From positions 3,162,001 to 3,226,000 of the forward strand of contig NZ_JASKUT010000001.1 of assembly GCF_030167925.1 (NCBI RefSeq): DNA of 64,000 nt. Direction: 5' to 3'. Below the pieces are notes generated by a model that saw only the letters and a program-made list of their open reading frames with translations, had not been told where the DNA came from and did no database searches. Position numbers and translations under genes: made by a program. The stretch comes from Paenibacillus silviterrae (lineage in GTDB: Bacteria; Bacillota; Bacilli; Paenibacillales; NBRC-103111). The stretch's first letter is position 1; each line of letters begins with the position of its first letter. Shown here piece after piece: positions 27,189 to 35,785 of the stretch.

Positions 27189-29063
27189 TTAATGCTTCTT
27201 AACCTCAAGTCCCATATCTTTAATGAATCGAGATGGTGACGATTCACTAAAAGTCATTGTTAAGCGCTTCTTAGTTCTTGTAATGGCAACATAACATATC
27301 CTTCTATCCTCAAGGAGACTGCTCTCGCTGTAACTGCTATACCTTGTTGGAAGCCCCCCTTCTTTCATTCCTACTATGTATACGTGGTCATACTCTTCTC
27401 CCTGTGCACGATGTATTGTTTTTGCCACTGGTCCTTCCCAATCGCTCGCTTCTTCGTGAGTCCGAAGTGCAAGTTCTTGAAGGAGGGTGCTCAATGTTAA
27501 TGGTTCATTATTCTGCACTATCGCTCTAAAGATGCCTATCTCCGATTCGTAGTTTTGGAATAATCCATTAATATCCTGATTGGAATATTTATTGAATATT
27601 TCCAATATTTCTACAAGATATGTTTTTAGATCAATTTTTCCATCTGTAAAAGATTTCAGTAGGCCAAGTAGATCTTTATCCCATTGGTCACCTTCCTGAA
27701 ATGCTAGGTCAGCTGCTTCCTCTGAGAAAGACTTGTATAGATCTCCCTCTACAGCAATACTATCCATAATAATTTTCTCTGTATTAAAGGGGAGCTTTGG
27801 AAACATTCTTTGAGCAAGCTCCAAAACTCTGCTTAGATATCTAGTGCTAGAACTATGTGAACATAGATTCAAAATTGATTGTAGCCAATCCAATGGCACG
27901 CAATCAAGATCTGATTGGGTTCGATCCAATCTGATCTTAATAATTGGGCTCATGACTTCCATCACTTTCCTAGCCATCTTATTGGTTCTAGTTAATACAA
28001 CAAAAGTTTCCTTTGGCGATTCCGAATATTTTTTTTTAATTTCGTTGGCTACATATAACAATTCATCCTTTTCCGAATGTAAATTAATGACTTCAATATT
28101 ATCGGTGGGTTTTGACTGGAAGCTGACCGACTCTTTCCCAAGAAGTTTATTAGCCACTAACTGGATTCCTGGAGGACATCGAAAGTTATCGATAAATTGA
28201 AGTACGTTGGGTTTGAAGTGTTCTTTAAAAAAATGAGTAGGTCTTAGTTGCCGATCATATGTAAAGGAATAAATTAACTGATCTTCATTTGCCGCGGCAA
28301 AGATATTCTCATATTTGCCTCGTGTCATCTCCTTCAAAATTTGCATCCAAGCAAAAGGCGCACCATCCAACTCGTCTATGCAAATATAGCGATATGCTGA
28401 TCTATAGAGATTTGTAACAAAAGGATAATCACGAAAGAGAAGAAATGTTTTGTATAGTATGGTGTCATAATCTAAAGCATTAATCTGCTCCAATTGATTG
28501 ATGTATGCCCCAAAAATTTGTAATAATTCTTTCGCATCCATATTCTTTTGGGTACTGGCATAACTATTAACATCCGATTCCTTCCGTTCGATTAGGTTTC
28601 GCTGCATATTGCGAATAGTCGGCAACCACGCAGTTATGGGAATTGAAATCTTAATACCTTCTTTATCAAGTTCCATATGTATATCCTGAATGATACCTTG
28701 TAGGTCTTCTTCACTCGAATAAATTACAAAATCTGGACGAACATTTACATGCGATCCATTCTGTCTAAGTACGTCGGCGCAGAACGAGTGATATGTATGC
28801 GAAACTAATCTGTTTTCATACTTCCTCCCTTGAGGACAAGCTAGACGCCTTATAACATCTTTGCCCTTGTTTGTATAAGTCAAGGCAAGAATACGGAAGG
28901 ACTCATTCACTGATTGAGCAAGAATTCTTTCTATCCTCTTTGCAATAACTGTAGTTTTTCCAGAACCTGCAACTCCTTGGATTAATACCATTCCGTCATC
29001 CCATTGGATTGCTTCTTGCTGAATAACTGTTGGAGAAAAAGTCTTCTCATCGCGCTGGTTCAT
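27189..29063 (-). CDS. UvrD-like helicase, GajB-type
   Basis: Superfamily 1 helicase of about 624 residues, third gene of the RT-OLD-helicase operon. Visible motifs: Walker A (GVAGSGKTT), Ia (LALTYTNKGKDVIRR), II as IDELD where most relatives have DExQ, III region (ANEDQLIYSFTYD), IV (NFRCPPGIQL), V (TIHRAQGEEYDHVYIVGMKEG) and VI (CYVAITRTKKRLTM). ATPase residues look intact, but the motif II Gln is missing. The ATG at 29063 overlaps the OLD gene stop (ATGA). A GTG six codons earlier is also possible. In Gabija and class 2 OLD loci such helicases follow the OLD nuclease and regulate or assist it. The region is visibly more AT-rich than the glycan genes beside it, suggesting transfer. Confidence 0.88.
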   Translation of the reverse strand: MNQRDEKTFSPTVIQQEAIQWDDGMVLIQGVAGSGKTTVIAKRIERILAQSVNESFRILALTYTNKGKDVIRRLACPQGRKYENRLVSHTYHSFCADVLRQNGSHVNVRPDFVIYSSEEDLQGIIQDIHMELDKEGIKISIPITAWLPTIRNMQRNLIERKESDVNSYASTQKNMDAKELLQIFGAYINQLEQINALDYDTILYKTFLLFRDYPFVTNLYRSAYRYICIDELDGAPFAWMQILKEMTRGKYENIFAAANEDQLIYSFTYDRQLRPTHFFKEHFKPNVLQFIDNFRCPPGIQLVANKLLGKESVSFQSKPTDNIEVINLHSEKDELLYVANEIKKKYSESPKETFVVLTRTNKMARKVMEVMSPIIKIRLDRTQSDLDCVPLDWLQSILNLCSHSSSTRYLSRVLELAQRMFPKLPFNTEKIIMDSIAVEGDLYKSFSEEAADLAFQEGDQWDKDLLGLLKSFTDGKIDLKTYLVEILEIFNKYSNQDINGLFQNYESEIGIFRAIVQNNEPLTLSTLLQELALRTHEEASDWEGPVAKTIHRAQGEEYDHVYIVGMKEGGLPTRYSSYSESSLLEDRRICYVAITRTKKRLTMTFSESSPSRFIKDMGLEVKKH

Positions 29064-31051
29064 TGGGCTAGTTCGACACACCTCTCAATAAAATCTTGTA
29101 TTTCCTTGGGGATCCTTTGCAACAAATGATCATCTGATTCCAGTATCATACTCAAATCCAAAGCAGCCCCTATTTTTCCACCGAATTTCCGAGCCTCCAT
29201 TAACTTTTCTAGATTTTTAAAATAGACTTCATCTTCTTCATTTTGACTACGTGAAGGGATATCCTCACCTAAAATAGTTTCATACTCACTTTTAAACCCG
29301 TTCATGATTAGATAAACTTCAAACGATTGGTGTTTAGGCATCAATTTAATAACCGTATCATCTATTTCATCCAAATAGGAAAAACCTACACCTCCGGCCT
29401 TAGATGCATTGTTAGCCTGCTCATGACCACCTTTATCTCCATCACAAAGCATCATCCAGGGGATCGACAACTGTTCCGCCAGACGAATAAAAGATTCTGG
29501 AGCCGCTCCTCCTTGTTGATAATCAATCACACTAATTCCATAAGCATCCAATGATGCTCCTTTAAGCTTCTTAGTTAAAAATTGAATCAGGAAAAAGTCC
29601 GATGGTCCTTCCAATAGAAGCCAAGCTCTAGCAAATAAAATATCACCTCGGGTTTTTTGAAGAAAATTAATTAATTGTTTTTTTTCACGACTTCCAATTA
29701 ATCTTTGAGTCTCTTGATAGAATTGATCAATATTCGTTTGTATTTCTGTATTGCCTTTATAACATCCGGATAAACCTTCTTTTTCAAAATTTGATAGTCC
29801 TCTGCATACTGTTAATATCTCTTCTTCGGAATTGTATATAAATTCTGGATCCTTGCCATTGCTCTTTTGTTTCATGTACTGAGCCAATCCTTCCGTCTGT
29901 GGAAGATGTATACTCAATTCCTTGAATTGTAAATAATGCACACTAGTGAGGTTACCTTTTCTACGCAACAATCTTAAATCAGCCAAGTCAGCATTTTGCA
30001 AAATAAAAGGGGAATGGGTAGTGACTATCTTTTGATTTTTTATTTTCCCTAACTGCTCTGCTAATGAACGAATCGCATGAGGATGTAAGTGTGCTTCTGG
30101 TTCTTCAACGGCTAGGATAGGCTCAGCATGAACACCTATCGTTTCTAACAAGAATGTGGAAAAAGCTTCAAACAGCAATACCACCGATAAGCTTTGTGTG
30201 CCTTGCCCATGTCGATCAATGGGAAGATACACAGAGTCTTTGCTTCCTTTGAGATATAAATTCCCACTCTCCATAACCTCCCACGTGTGTAGGGGTAATG
30301 CACGCAGAGCTATTTCTACACCCTGATTTGCGGTGACAATAGATTGAATATCTTTTAACCTTACATCTAGTAGCTTCAAAATCGAATTAGAATCTCTGGA
30401 GCCAATTAACGTTTCATTCAATTGATGTAGCATTCCTTGTGTCGCTTCCACTTCGGATTTAGTTAAACCTCTAGCTCTCAAGAATTTAATCCAATATGGG
30501 CTTGTAGCACTAAAATATGCACCTATGTTACGTAAGGCGGAAAGATAAAACACACTAACTACTTGATGAAATTCCATCCGGTGAGATTCTGTAGATCTCT
30601 CTCCCATGGGCTCTTTCATGATATTTAAAAAGTGAAGGTTTACCGTATAATCTTTTTTAGAATCCTCATACTTTGATGACACTCGAGCAAATATTTTGTT
30701 TATCGCTTTTTCTGGATCACTTTCGGATGGGGTTTGAACAATGATTTCTCCAAAACGTGGAAGTCGTTCACTGATTTTACTCCATTCATCTTCCTTTGTT
30801 TCAGTAAATTCGTAATCGATTTCAATACCTTCGGACTCTTGGGGATGATCATTTTCGTTTCCCATATAAAAATCAAACTCATGGAAAGGAGCTTCTCGTT
30901 CAGAAGTTTTTAGCAAACCCAACCGAATAGCATCTAACAATGAAGTTTTTCCACTATTATTTTCACCAATGATAATTGTGTTATGATTTAGGGGGAAGTC
31001 AAGATTAACTAATCCCCTAAATCTTTTTATATGAACATTCGTTAATAACAT
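29060..31051 (-). CDS. OLD-family ATPase/TOPRIM nuclease, GajA-type
   Basis: About 663 residues. N-terminal ABC/SMC-like ATPase: Walker A GENNSGKTS; a signature-like RHGQGTQSLSVVLLFEAF; Walker B ILAVEEPEAHLHP; switch TTHSPF. The C-terminal TOPRIM nuclease has LLLEGPSD (catalytic Glu) and LCDGDKGG (DxD). This is the architecture of OLD nucleases and GajA. Directly followed by a UvrD-like helicase with overlapping codons, it belongs with class 2 OLD or Gabija-like systems, which cut phage DNA or act when nucleotides are depleted. ATG 31051 (MLLTNVHIKRF) is chosen for AGGAG eight bases upstream; it lies 20 bases after the RT stop. It is longer than typical GajA (about 580), so it may be a distinct subfamily. 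Confidence 0.87.
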   Translation of the reverse strand: MLLTNVHIKRFRGLVNLDFPLNHNTIIIGENNSGKTSLLDAIRLGLLKTSEREAPFHEFDFYMGNENDHPQESEGIEIDYEFTETKEDEWSKISERLPRFGEIIVQTPSESDPEKAINKIFARVSSKYEDSKKDYTVNLHFLNIMKEPMGERSTESHRMEFHQVVSVFYLSALRNIGAYFSATSPYWIKFLRARGLTKSEVEATQGMLHQLNETLIGSRDSNSILKLLDVRLKDIQSIVTANQGVEIALRALPLHTWEVMESGNLYLKGSKDSVYLPIDRHGQGTQSLSVVLLFEAFSTFLLETIGVHAEPILAVEEPEAHLHPHAIRSLAEQLGKIKNQKIVTTHSPFILQNADLADLRLLRRKGNLTSVHYLQFKELSIHLPQTEGLAQYMKQKSNGKDPEFIYNSEEEILTVCRGLSNFEKEGLSGCYKGNTEIQTNIDQFYQETQRLIGSREKKQLINFLQKTRGDILFARAWLLLEGPSDFFLIQFLTKKLKGASLDAYGISVIDYQQGGAAPESFIRLAEQLSIPWMMLCDGDKGGHEQANNASKAGGVGFSYLDEIDDTVIKLMPKHQSFEVYLIMNGFKSEYETILGEDIPSRSQNEEDEVYFKNLEKLMEARKFGGKIGAALDLSMILESDDHLLQRIPKEIQDFIERCVELAQ

Positions 31052-31071
31052 TCTAATTTCTCCTGTAAAGT

Positions 31072-32643
31072 TCAATATTCAAAAAACATTAAATCATCGA
31101 GCCCTGCCTGATCCTCATCCAACTCTACGGCTTCAATGCCAAGATAGTACTCTGTTGGTTCCCTATCATAGAAAGATATCTCCCATTTTAGAAGCATACC
31201 GAAAAAAGGATCCTTTTGGACTTGATCAAATGATGTAGTTAACCAACCCTTAACTGCAGCTTCATAGACTAAAATCCAATACGGCCCATACAATGCATCT
31301 TCCGTCATTTTGTTTTCCCAGCGTCTTTTTAGGGATGCGCAGTCTGGCAATAGTCCTTGTTCAACTAGATCTAACGCAAGTAGTGCCACTATAGGGTCAT
31401 CCATTTGGGCAAGCGGCTCTGAGGCTATATTATTCACCTCAATACTAAGAGAAAGACAAGTCCATAAAGCCCAGGCAACTTCAAATCCGGCTCCTTCCAG
31501 ACTATATTTTATAACAATTTGGGACATGGTGTCGCTTATTTTGCTAATATCGAGGTTGTAGTCAAATTTGTCAGCGTATGTAAAAAGGATTCGACATATT
31601 ATAGGTAAGGCTCGAGGATCAGCAAGGGCACACCTTAACAAAAATGCCTCATACAGATCCCAATTTTCCCTATGAATGTACACTTTGCTAATTTTCGACA
31701 CACCAAACTTTGTCACACTTTCCTCAGGATGCTGATGGAAAAGGTCTGCCAGGTCACTGAAATAACGCAATAATTCAAACTTTTGCTCATAAACATTTGA
31801 CTTCGCCTCATCAAATTTTTTGAATTTTGAGCTCCAACTCGAAAGAATCCTTTCAGGTAGAGGAATGATTTTCGTTTTGAAAGGATTTATTGAGAGATGG
31901 AATGAATCTAGTATCTCTTTGACCTTTTGCACCAACGTCTCCGCTGCTTCACGATCCTTCAAATAAAAATAAAAATCATCAATATAGCGGATTCCTTTTA
32001 CATTGGGTATCTCGCAGATTATTTTTTCGTCTATTTCCTCTGCAAGCATTTCAGCAATTAATAGTGATGTGTCTGGACCAACCGTTAAACCTTGTTCACG
32101 TCTACTATTGGTATTCATTAAGAGATTAGGTAATTGGTCAAGTTTCAGCTTTTTATTCTTCAACTCTTTATGAGGATATTTAGTCAGCATTTCGGAAATC
32201 TTTCCAATAGTAATACTTTCATAAAATTTTTCTATGTCTAGTTGGAGTAAAAACTGGCTTTCGGTTGACAGTAATACTCTCTGAATCTGGAGTTCCGAAA
32301 AACTCGATTTAGTCTTTAATGCCCTCGTTCGAGCTTCCATTACAGTGCTTAAAGACATGAAATTACTCTCTTTCTTATTATTCAAATTGTAATAAGGTAG
32401 CATTACAGCTACTGCACGGGATAGTTGAATTTGTTGCCTAGGGTTAGGAATGTACACATCTCTACGGTCTTCTCCTCGTTTCGGAATCGAATACCTTACG
32501 GAGCAACTCTGTCTTTCTTCAAGTTTATCGAGCAGTTTTCTTATAGACGGAAGGAAGTGGACCAGCATCTCTGTTGAAAAGGGAGGAGGCAGTTCTGCCG
32601 GAAAATAACCCTTTTTAATAATATCCTCAAGCTTACCCTGCAT
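31072..32643 (-). CDS. reverse transcriptase, defence-associated type
   Basis: RNA-dependent DNA polymerase of 523 residues, first gene of the operon. RT motifs: fingers (VYIPNPRQQIQLSRAVA); motif A QLDIEKFYESI with Asp136; motif B region RREQGLTVGPDTSLLIAE; motif C RYIDDFYFY with Asp222-Asp223; motif D/E LSINPFKTKIIPLP. Catalytic Asp residues are intact. The C-terminal ~230 residues are helical, without a maturase (X) or HNH domain, so it is not a group II intron protein. It resembles unknown-group/Abi-type defence RTs by length and helical extension; I cannot name the group. AAGGAGG lies eight bases before the ATG. The OLD gene begins 20 bases downstream, indicating one transcript. Confidence 0.88.
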   Translation of the reverse strand: MQGKLEDIIKKGYFPAELPPPFSTEMLVHFLPSIRKLLDKLEERQSCSVRYSIPKRGEDRRDVYIPNPRQQIQLSRAVAVMLPYYNLNNKKESNFMSLSTVMEARTRALKTKSSFSELQIQRVLLSTESQFLLQLDIEKFYESITIGKISEMLTKYPHKELKNKKLKLDQLPNLLMNTNSRREQGLTVGPDTSLLIAEMLAEEIDEKIICEIPNVKGIRYIDDFYFYLKDREAAETLVQKVKEILDSFHLSINPFKTKIIPLPERILSSWSSKFKKFDEAKSNVYEQKFELLRYFSDLADLFHQHPEESVTKFGVSKISKVYIHRENWDLYEAFLLRCALADPRALPIICRILFTYADKFDYNLDISKISDTMSQIVIKYSLEGAGFEVAWALWTCLSLSIEVNNIASEPLAQMDDPIVALLALDLVEQGLLPDCASLKRRWENKMTEDALYGPYWILVYEAAVKGWLTTSFDQVQKDPFFGMLLKWEISFYDREPTEYYLGIEAVELDEDQAGLDDLMFFEY

Positions 32644-32693
32644 GAATCTAGACCTCCTTAAATATCCTTGATATTGACTTTACAATTGTGTTA

Positions 32694-32702
32694 ATTATAT
32701 CA
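32694..32702 (-). promoter_or_regulatory. extended -10 promoter of RT operon
   Basis: Read leftward, TGATATAAT gives a perfect -10 (TATAAT, 32694-32699) with an upstream TG. No convincing -35 is seen, as is usual for extended -10 promoters. Transcription would start near 32687, leaving a leader of about 45 bases before the RT start codon. Confidence 0.5.
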
Positions 32703-32719
32703 AATTTACAAGGTAAAGA

Positions 32720-33660
32720 CATTGTTGCATAGCTTATTGGTGAGCATTGAAGTCCAGCTAATGTTTGTCGAGCATACGGGTCCTTTTTCAGACAGGATGG
32801 ATTAAATGTGATCCATAATCCCTTACTAAACTACAATTTGTAGTATTTCGTCATTGCCTTGTTGCTTCACTTAAAACTTCCGACTCCCCTCCCTCTACTT
32901 GATCTTAATCGCCAACAGTATCTCAACCACTCAGACAATCCATACAACCTACAGCTCTCCGTCAGTTTGTTGTGCGGATCGCTCCTAAAAAACACATTAA
33001 CACGAGTAAACACATCGAAGAACAATGACCAAATTATACGATAAGCTCTTTTAATATAAGAGCATGAGAGGATCGTTCCAAGGAGATTCTATTCCATTGA
33101 AACGGGTAATAAGAAATATCAGTCGCATCCTCAGCCAGCCCGATCAAGAAAAAGGAGCCATCCTGTAAAGAAAATTTGAGGTTTGAAAGAAAAGTGCACC
33201 TTCTGTGCACTGGAATCCGCCCAACGAACAACTCAGCACATGAGGCACACTACAATTGAAGTATAAGCAATCGAAGAGCAGAATCAATGAATTTCTCGTC
33301 ACCTGCAGCATCGAACCAACCATGACAACTGGTTTGGAAGGTCGCTCCTTCGAGCGCAAATGCTCTACGCAGTGATGCTAATGCCGGCTTAAAGCGCTAC
33401 ATCATTATTATACGAAACGAACTCAAAATCCTTTAAGTAGAGACAATCCATAGTACCATATTGTGAAGCTCATTCGGGTCTTTCTCACATTGGAAACGAA
33501 TCAAATTTGCTATAACGCAAATCACGCATTGGTGCAGGTTCGCCTGTCCTAGCTTCAGAAGGCCGCTTGTGGCAAACGAGCCACTAGGGGGATATTGTTT
33601 TTTCTTTTTTTGGTAATTTCTATATAGTAAAAGAATAACGACTCAGCAGAGGAGCATAAC
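32720..33660. other. gene-free AT-rich stretch
   Basis: About 940 bases between the RT promoter and the XRE regulator remnant. Short open frames exist on both strands, but none has a convincing ribosome site or recognisable product. Small inverted repeats are present (CTACAATTTGTAG near 32831, GTGCAC..GTGCAC near 33195-33211). It looks like decayed sequence at an island boundary. Confidence 0.5.
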
Positions 33661-33668
33661 GCAGAATC

Positions 33669-34230
33669 ATGCTTAGACGGATTTGGTTGATAGAAATAAG
33701 AGAAAACAAGCAGTTGATGCAGAAGCAAGTGGCCGAACGGGCTTTCATCGACCGCTCGTATTACGCCCAGATTGAAACCGGGGAGAGAAATCCCAGCTCC
33801 GAGGTTTCTAAAAGAAATTGCCAGAGTTCTTGGCTTTCACTATTCTATTTTTGAGCAGGGGAGTAATCCCTTTTACTATGCCTTGAACCACGCGCCTATC
33901 ATTCTGGGTCAATGCGATGTCGATTTGCGATATACTTGGATTTTTAACCCCCATAGCGATTTTCAGCCTTATGGAGTCATCGGCAAAACCGATAGAGAAA
34001 TCAACGACAATCCCGGCACACAGGCCTTGCAGCAATTAAAACAAGATGTGCTCGAAGCGAAAATTCCGATGAGCCGCGTAATCACCTTCCCTCTATCGGA
34101 CGGCCCTATTTCTTATCAGGTGTTCGCCCACCCTCTGTTTGACGACAACGGTAAGCTCGTGGGGGTTGCCACTGCTTCTTCGGAAATTGCCAAGTACATC
34201 CGGAACGTAGCGCACAAAAAGCAGGGATAG
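33669..34230 (+). pseudogene. XRE-type regulator, frameshifted
   Basis: The first frame (33669-33854) gives an HTH_3/XRE domain (LIEIRENKQLMQKQVAE, DRSYYAQIETGERNPS). The second frame (to 34230) continues with FLKEIARVLGFHYSIFEQ and then a PAS-like sensor (CDVDLRYTWIFNPHSDFQPYGVIGKTDREI). Removing one T in GGTTTCTAA at 33803-33811 joins them into a continuous ~187-residue protein, so a single-base insertion has probably broken the gene. Family members are soluble transcription regulators with an XRE head and a PAS ligand domain. A GAGGAG lies rather far (14 bases) before the ATG, so the start is uncertain. It is rightward, opposite to its neighbours. A sequencing error cannot be excluded. Confidence 0.7.
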
Positions 34231-34248
34231 AGGAACGGGGGAGTTCCT

Positions 34249-34869
34249 TTATCCCTGCTTTGCTTTCCGATAGGCTTGGTATCGGCGCCCTGCGGCCATA
34301 GTCGACTCGTAGACCGTTCTGCCGATGAGGTAGCCGACCTCCGTAACCGTTCCGGCATAGCGGTGCAGCGGCTCCCCGCCGAGGGCTGCGATCAGCACGG
34401 CATCCGACGTCGTCCCTGTTGCGTGCAGGTCTCCCTCGATCCGCTCATCCAATGCCTGCAGCGCTGCCGCCTTCGCCTCAGTCGCCGTCATCACCGCATT
34501 CACCATAGCTGCATCCGTCATGCTGCCGCGCACCAGCACGATCGTGTTGATCGTGCCCGGGTACAGCTGCGGCCTCGGCAGCGCCAGCCCCGCCCGCGCC
34601 TTGTTGCTGAGGCCGACCGTCACGATGCCGGTCACCTGCGCCTCGCCGTAGGCCGCACTCTCCACCGCTGCCTCCACAACATGGGCAGCCGTCATCAGGC
34701 AGGCCGTCTCCCGCGTCTCCAATCGCTGCGCTTCTAAGAACGACTCCATCTCCGCGATAGGGTCGTCGCAGTTGTACATCAAGTCCACTTGCTGGTTGAT
34801 TATGTATTGGTGATAGCCTAGACCGCCACCCCAAGGGGATGAATTCAGCGTCCGGGCAGGCTGGTCCAA
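34249..34869 (-). pseudogene. cbiZ: CbiZ adenosylcobinamide amidohydrolase, 5'-truncated
   Basis: 206 residues matching the CbiZ domain, which cleaves the amide of adenosylcobinamide during cobamide salvage. Typical blocks: LNSSPWGGGLGYHQYIINQQVD, PGTINTIVLVRGSMTDAAMVNAVMTATEAKAAALQ (first parts) and TGTTSDAVLIAALGG, then YAGTVTEVGYLIGRTVYES. The protein begins abruptly at TTG 34869 with no ribosome site, and an in-frame stop lies 12 bases before. About 30 N-terminal residues usual in CbiZ, and any fused ABC ATPase as in some Bacillales, are missing. A terminator-like hairpin stands just upstream. It is most likely a remnant of a cobalamin transport gene. No other B12 genes are in the window. 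Confidence 0.65.
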
Positions 34870-34911
34870 TATGCCATGTGCGGCTTATTTGCGCCAAGTT
34901 GTATGACATAC

Positions 34912-34941
34912 CAAAAGACTGCCCTGCACAAGGAGCAGTCT
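34912..34941 (-). terminator. terminator after YjbR-like gene
   Basis: Stem AGACTGC/GCAGTCT (34935-34941 with 34916-34922), followed leftward by TTTT. It is placed between the YjbR-like gene and the cbiZ remnant. Confidence 0.5.
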
Positions 34942-35121
34942 ACTTTCATGTCCATCCTACATTACACATTCGAGTACAGCCTCGAGGTCCTGGTCCTGTT
35001 TCTTGTTATCTTACAAGCGATGTTCTATACTACCATGACGGATAAGGCAAACAGACCCAGTAAGAAGAACCCCCTTCATAATGGGAGCCCTAGCTTCGGT
35101 CATGAACGTTCCGTACCAACG

Positions 35122-35502
35122 CTACTCTGTGTTCTTACTTCCACTTTCAAGTATCTGCTTCACAAGCCTTTTCGGCGCGGCCCGCAGATACGCTTCCTTG
35201 ATCAGACTAGCCATCTCGTCCCAATCGGCAGCTGTCGCTGTATCAAGCGAAACCCATCCGTGATGTCCGATATACGGCGTTTTGACATAGCCGCCCTTTT
35301 GGAGAAGCAAATATTGATGTTCTTTATCCGACTTGAAGGATAGTCCCGGAGGGCCTTCATTTTCTCCCATTATGACGAAGGATTTTCCCTTTACTTTGAA
35401 GACATTATGACCGAAGCCATCGACCAGCTCTTCTACCTCCGGCCATGAGCCGCAGATGGTTCTTACCCGTTCCAACATATCTATGCCTTGTTGAGATTTC
35501 AA
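35122..35502 (-). CDS. MmcQ/YjbR family protein
   Basis: A 126-residue protein of the MmcQ/YjbR fold, often called DNA-binding, without a settled function. Typical pattern: an N-terminal helix, then VDGFGHNVFKVKGKSFVIMG, LSFKSD and the late block YIGHHGWVSLDTATAADWDEMASLIKEAYL. Length is normal. It is an isolated leftward gene between two hairpins. It is unlikely to be functionally tied to either the defence genes or cysDN. Confidence 0.8.
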   Translation of the reverse strand: MKSQQGIDMLERVRTICGSWPEVEELVDGFGHNVFKVKGKSFVIMGENEGPPGLSFKSDKEHQYLLLQKGGYVKTPYIGHHGWVSLDTATAADWDEMASLIKEAYLRAAPKRLVKQILESGSKNTE

Positions 35503-35640
35503 TAAAGTGTCCGCCTTTCTTATGATAGGAATACCATTTTATTAATAAACAATTTTACACTATATCGATTCCTATTTCATTGTAATGATTCCGGACGTAT
35601 GCCTCTTATTTTTTGGCGGAGCCCATGTCGCGAAAACAAG

Positions 35641-35690
35641 AAAAATATCCCTACATCACTTTTCACGATGATGTAGGGATACTATTTTTC
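35641..35690. terminator. bidirectional terminator
   Basis: A 13-bp perfect stem (TATCCCTACATCA 35646-35658 with 35669-35681) flanked by A- and T-rich runs. It ends the leftward cysD-cysN transcript. Confidence 0.8.
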
Positions 35691-35785
35691 AAAGACTATT
35701 TCGTTGCGTCGGTTTGTTTAAGCATGTGTCCGGGAGACTATCACTTCTTGCTCGACTGCGCTACCAAACACGGGTTATGTTCGCA

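Noticed and set aside
31072..32643. Group II intron maturase
   Set aside because: No X/maturase or HNH domain follows the RT domain, and no intron-type flanking structure was seen. Close operon spacing to the OLD gene argues for a defence RT.
32644..32860. Possible retron msr-msd RNA upstream of the RT
   Set aside because: The likely promoter leaves only about 45 bases before the RT start, no matching a1/a2 inverted repeats were found, and the RT carries a long helical C-terminus unlike retron RTs.
33034..33359. Short leftward open frames of 60-71 codons
   Set aside because: They overlap one another, have no ribosome site and no recognisable sequence, and lie in apparently decayed DNA.
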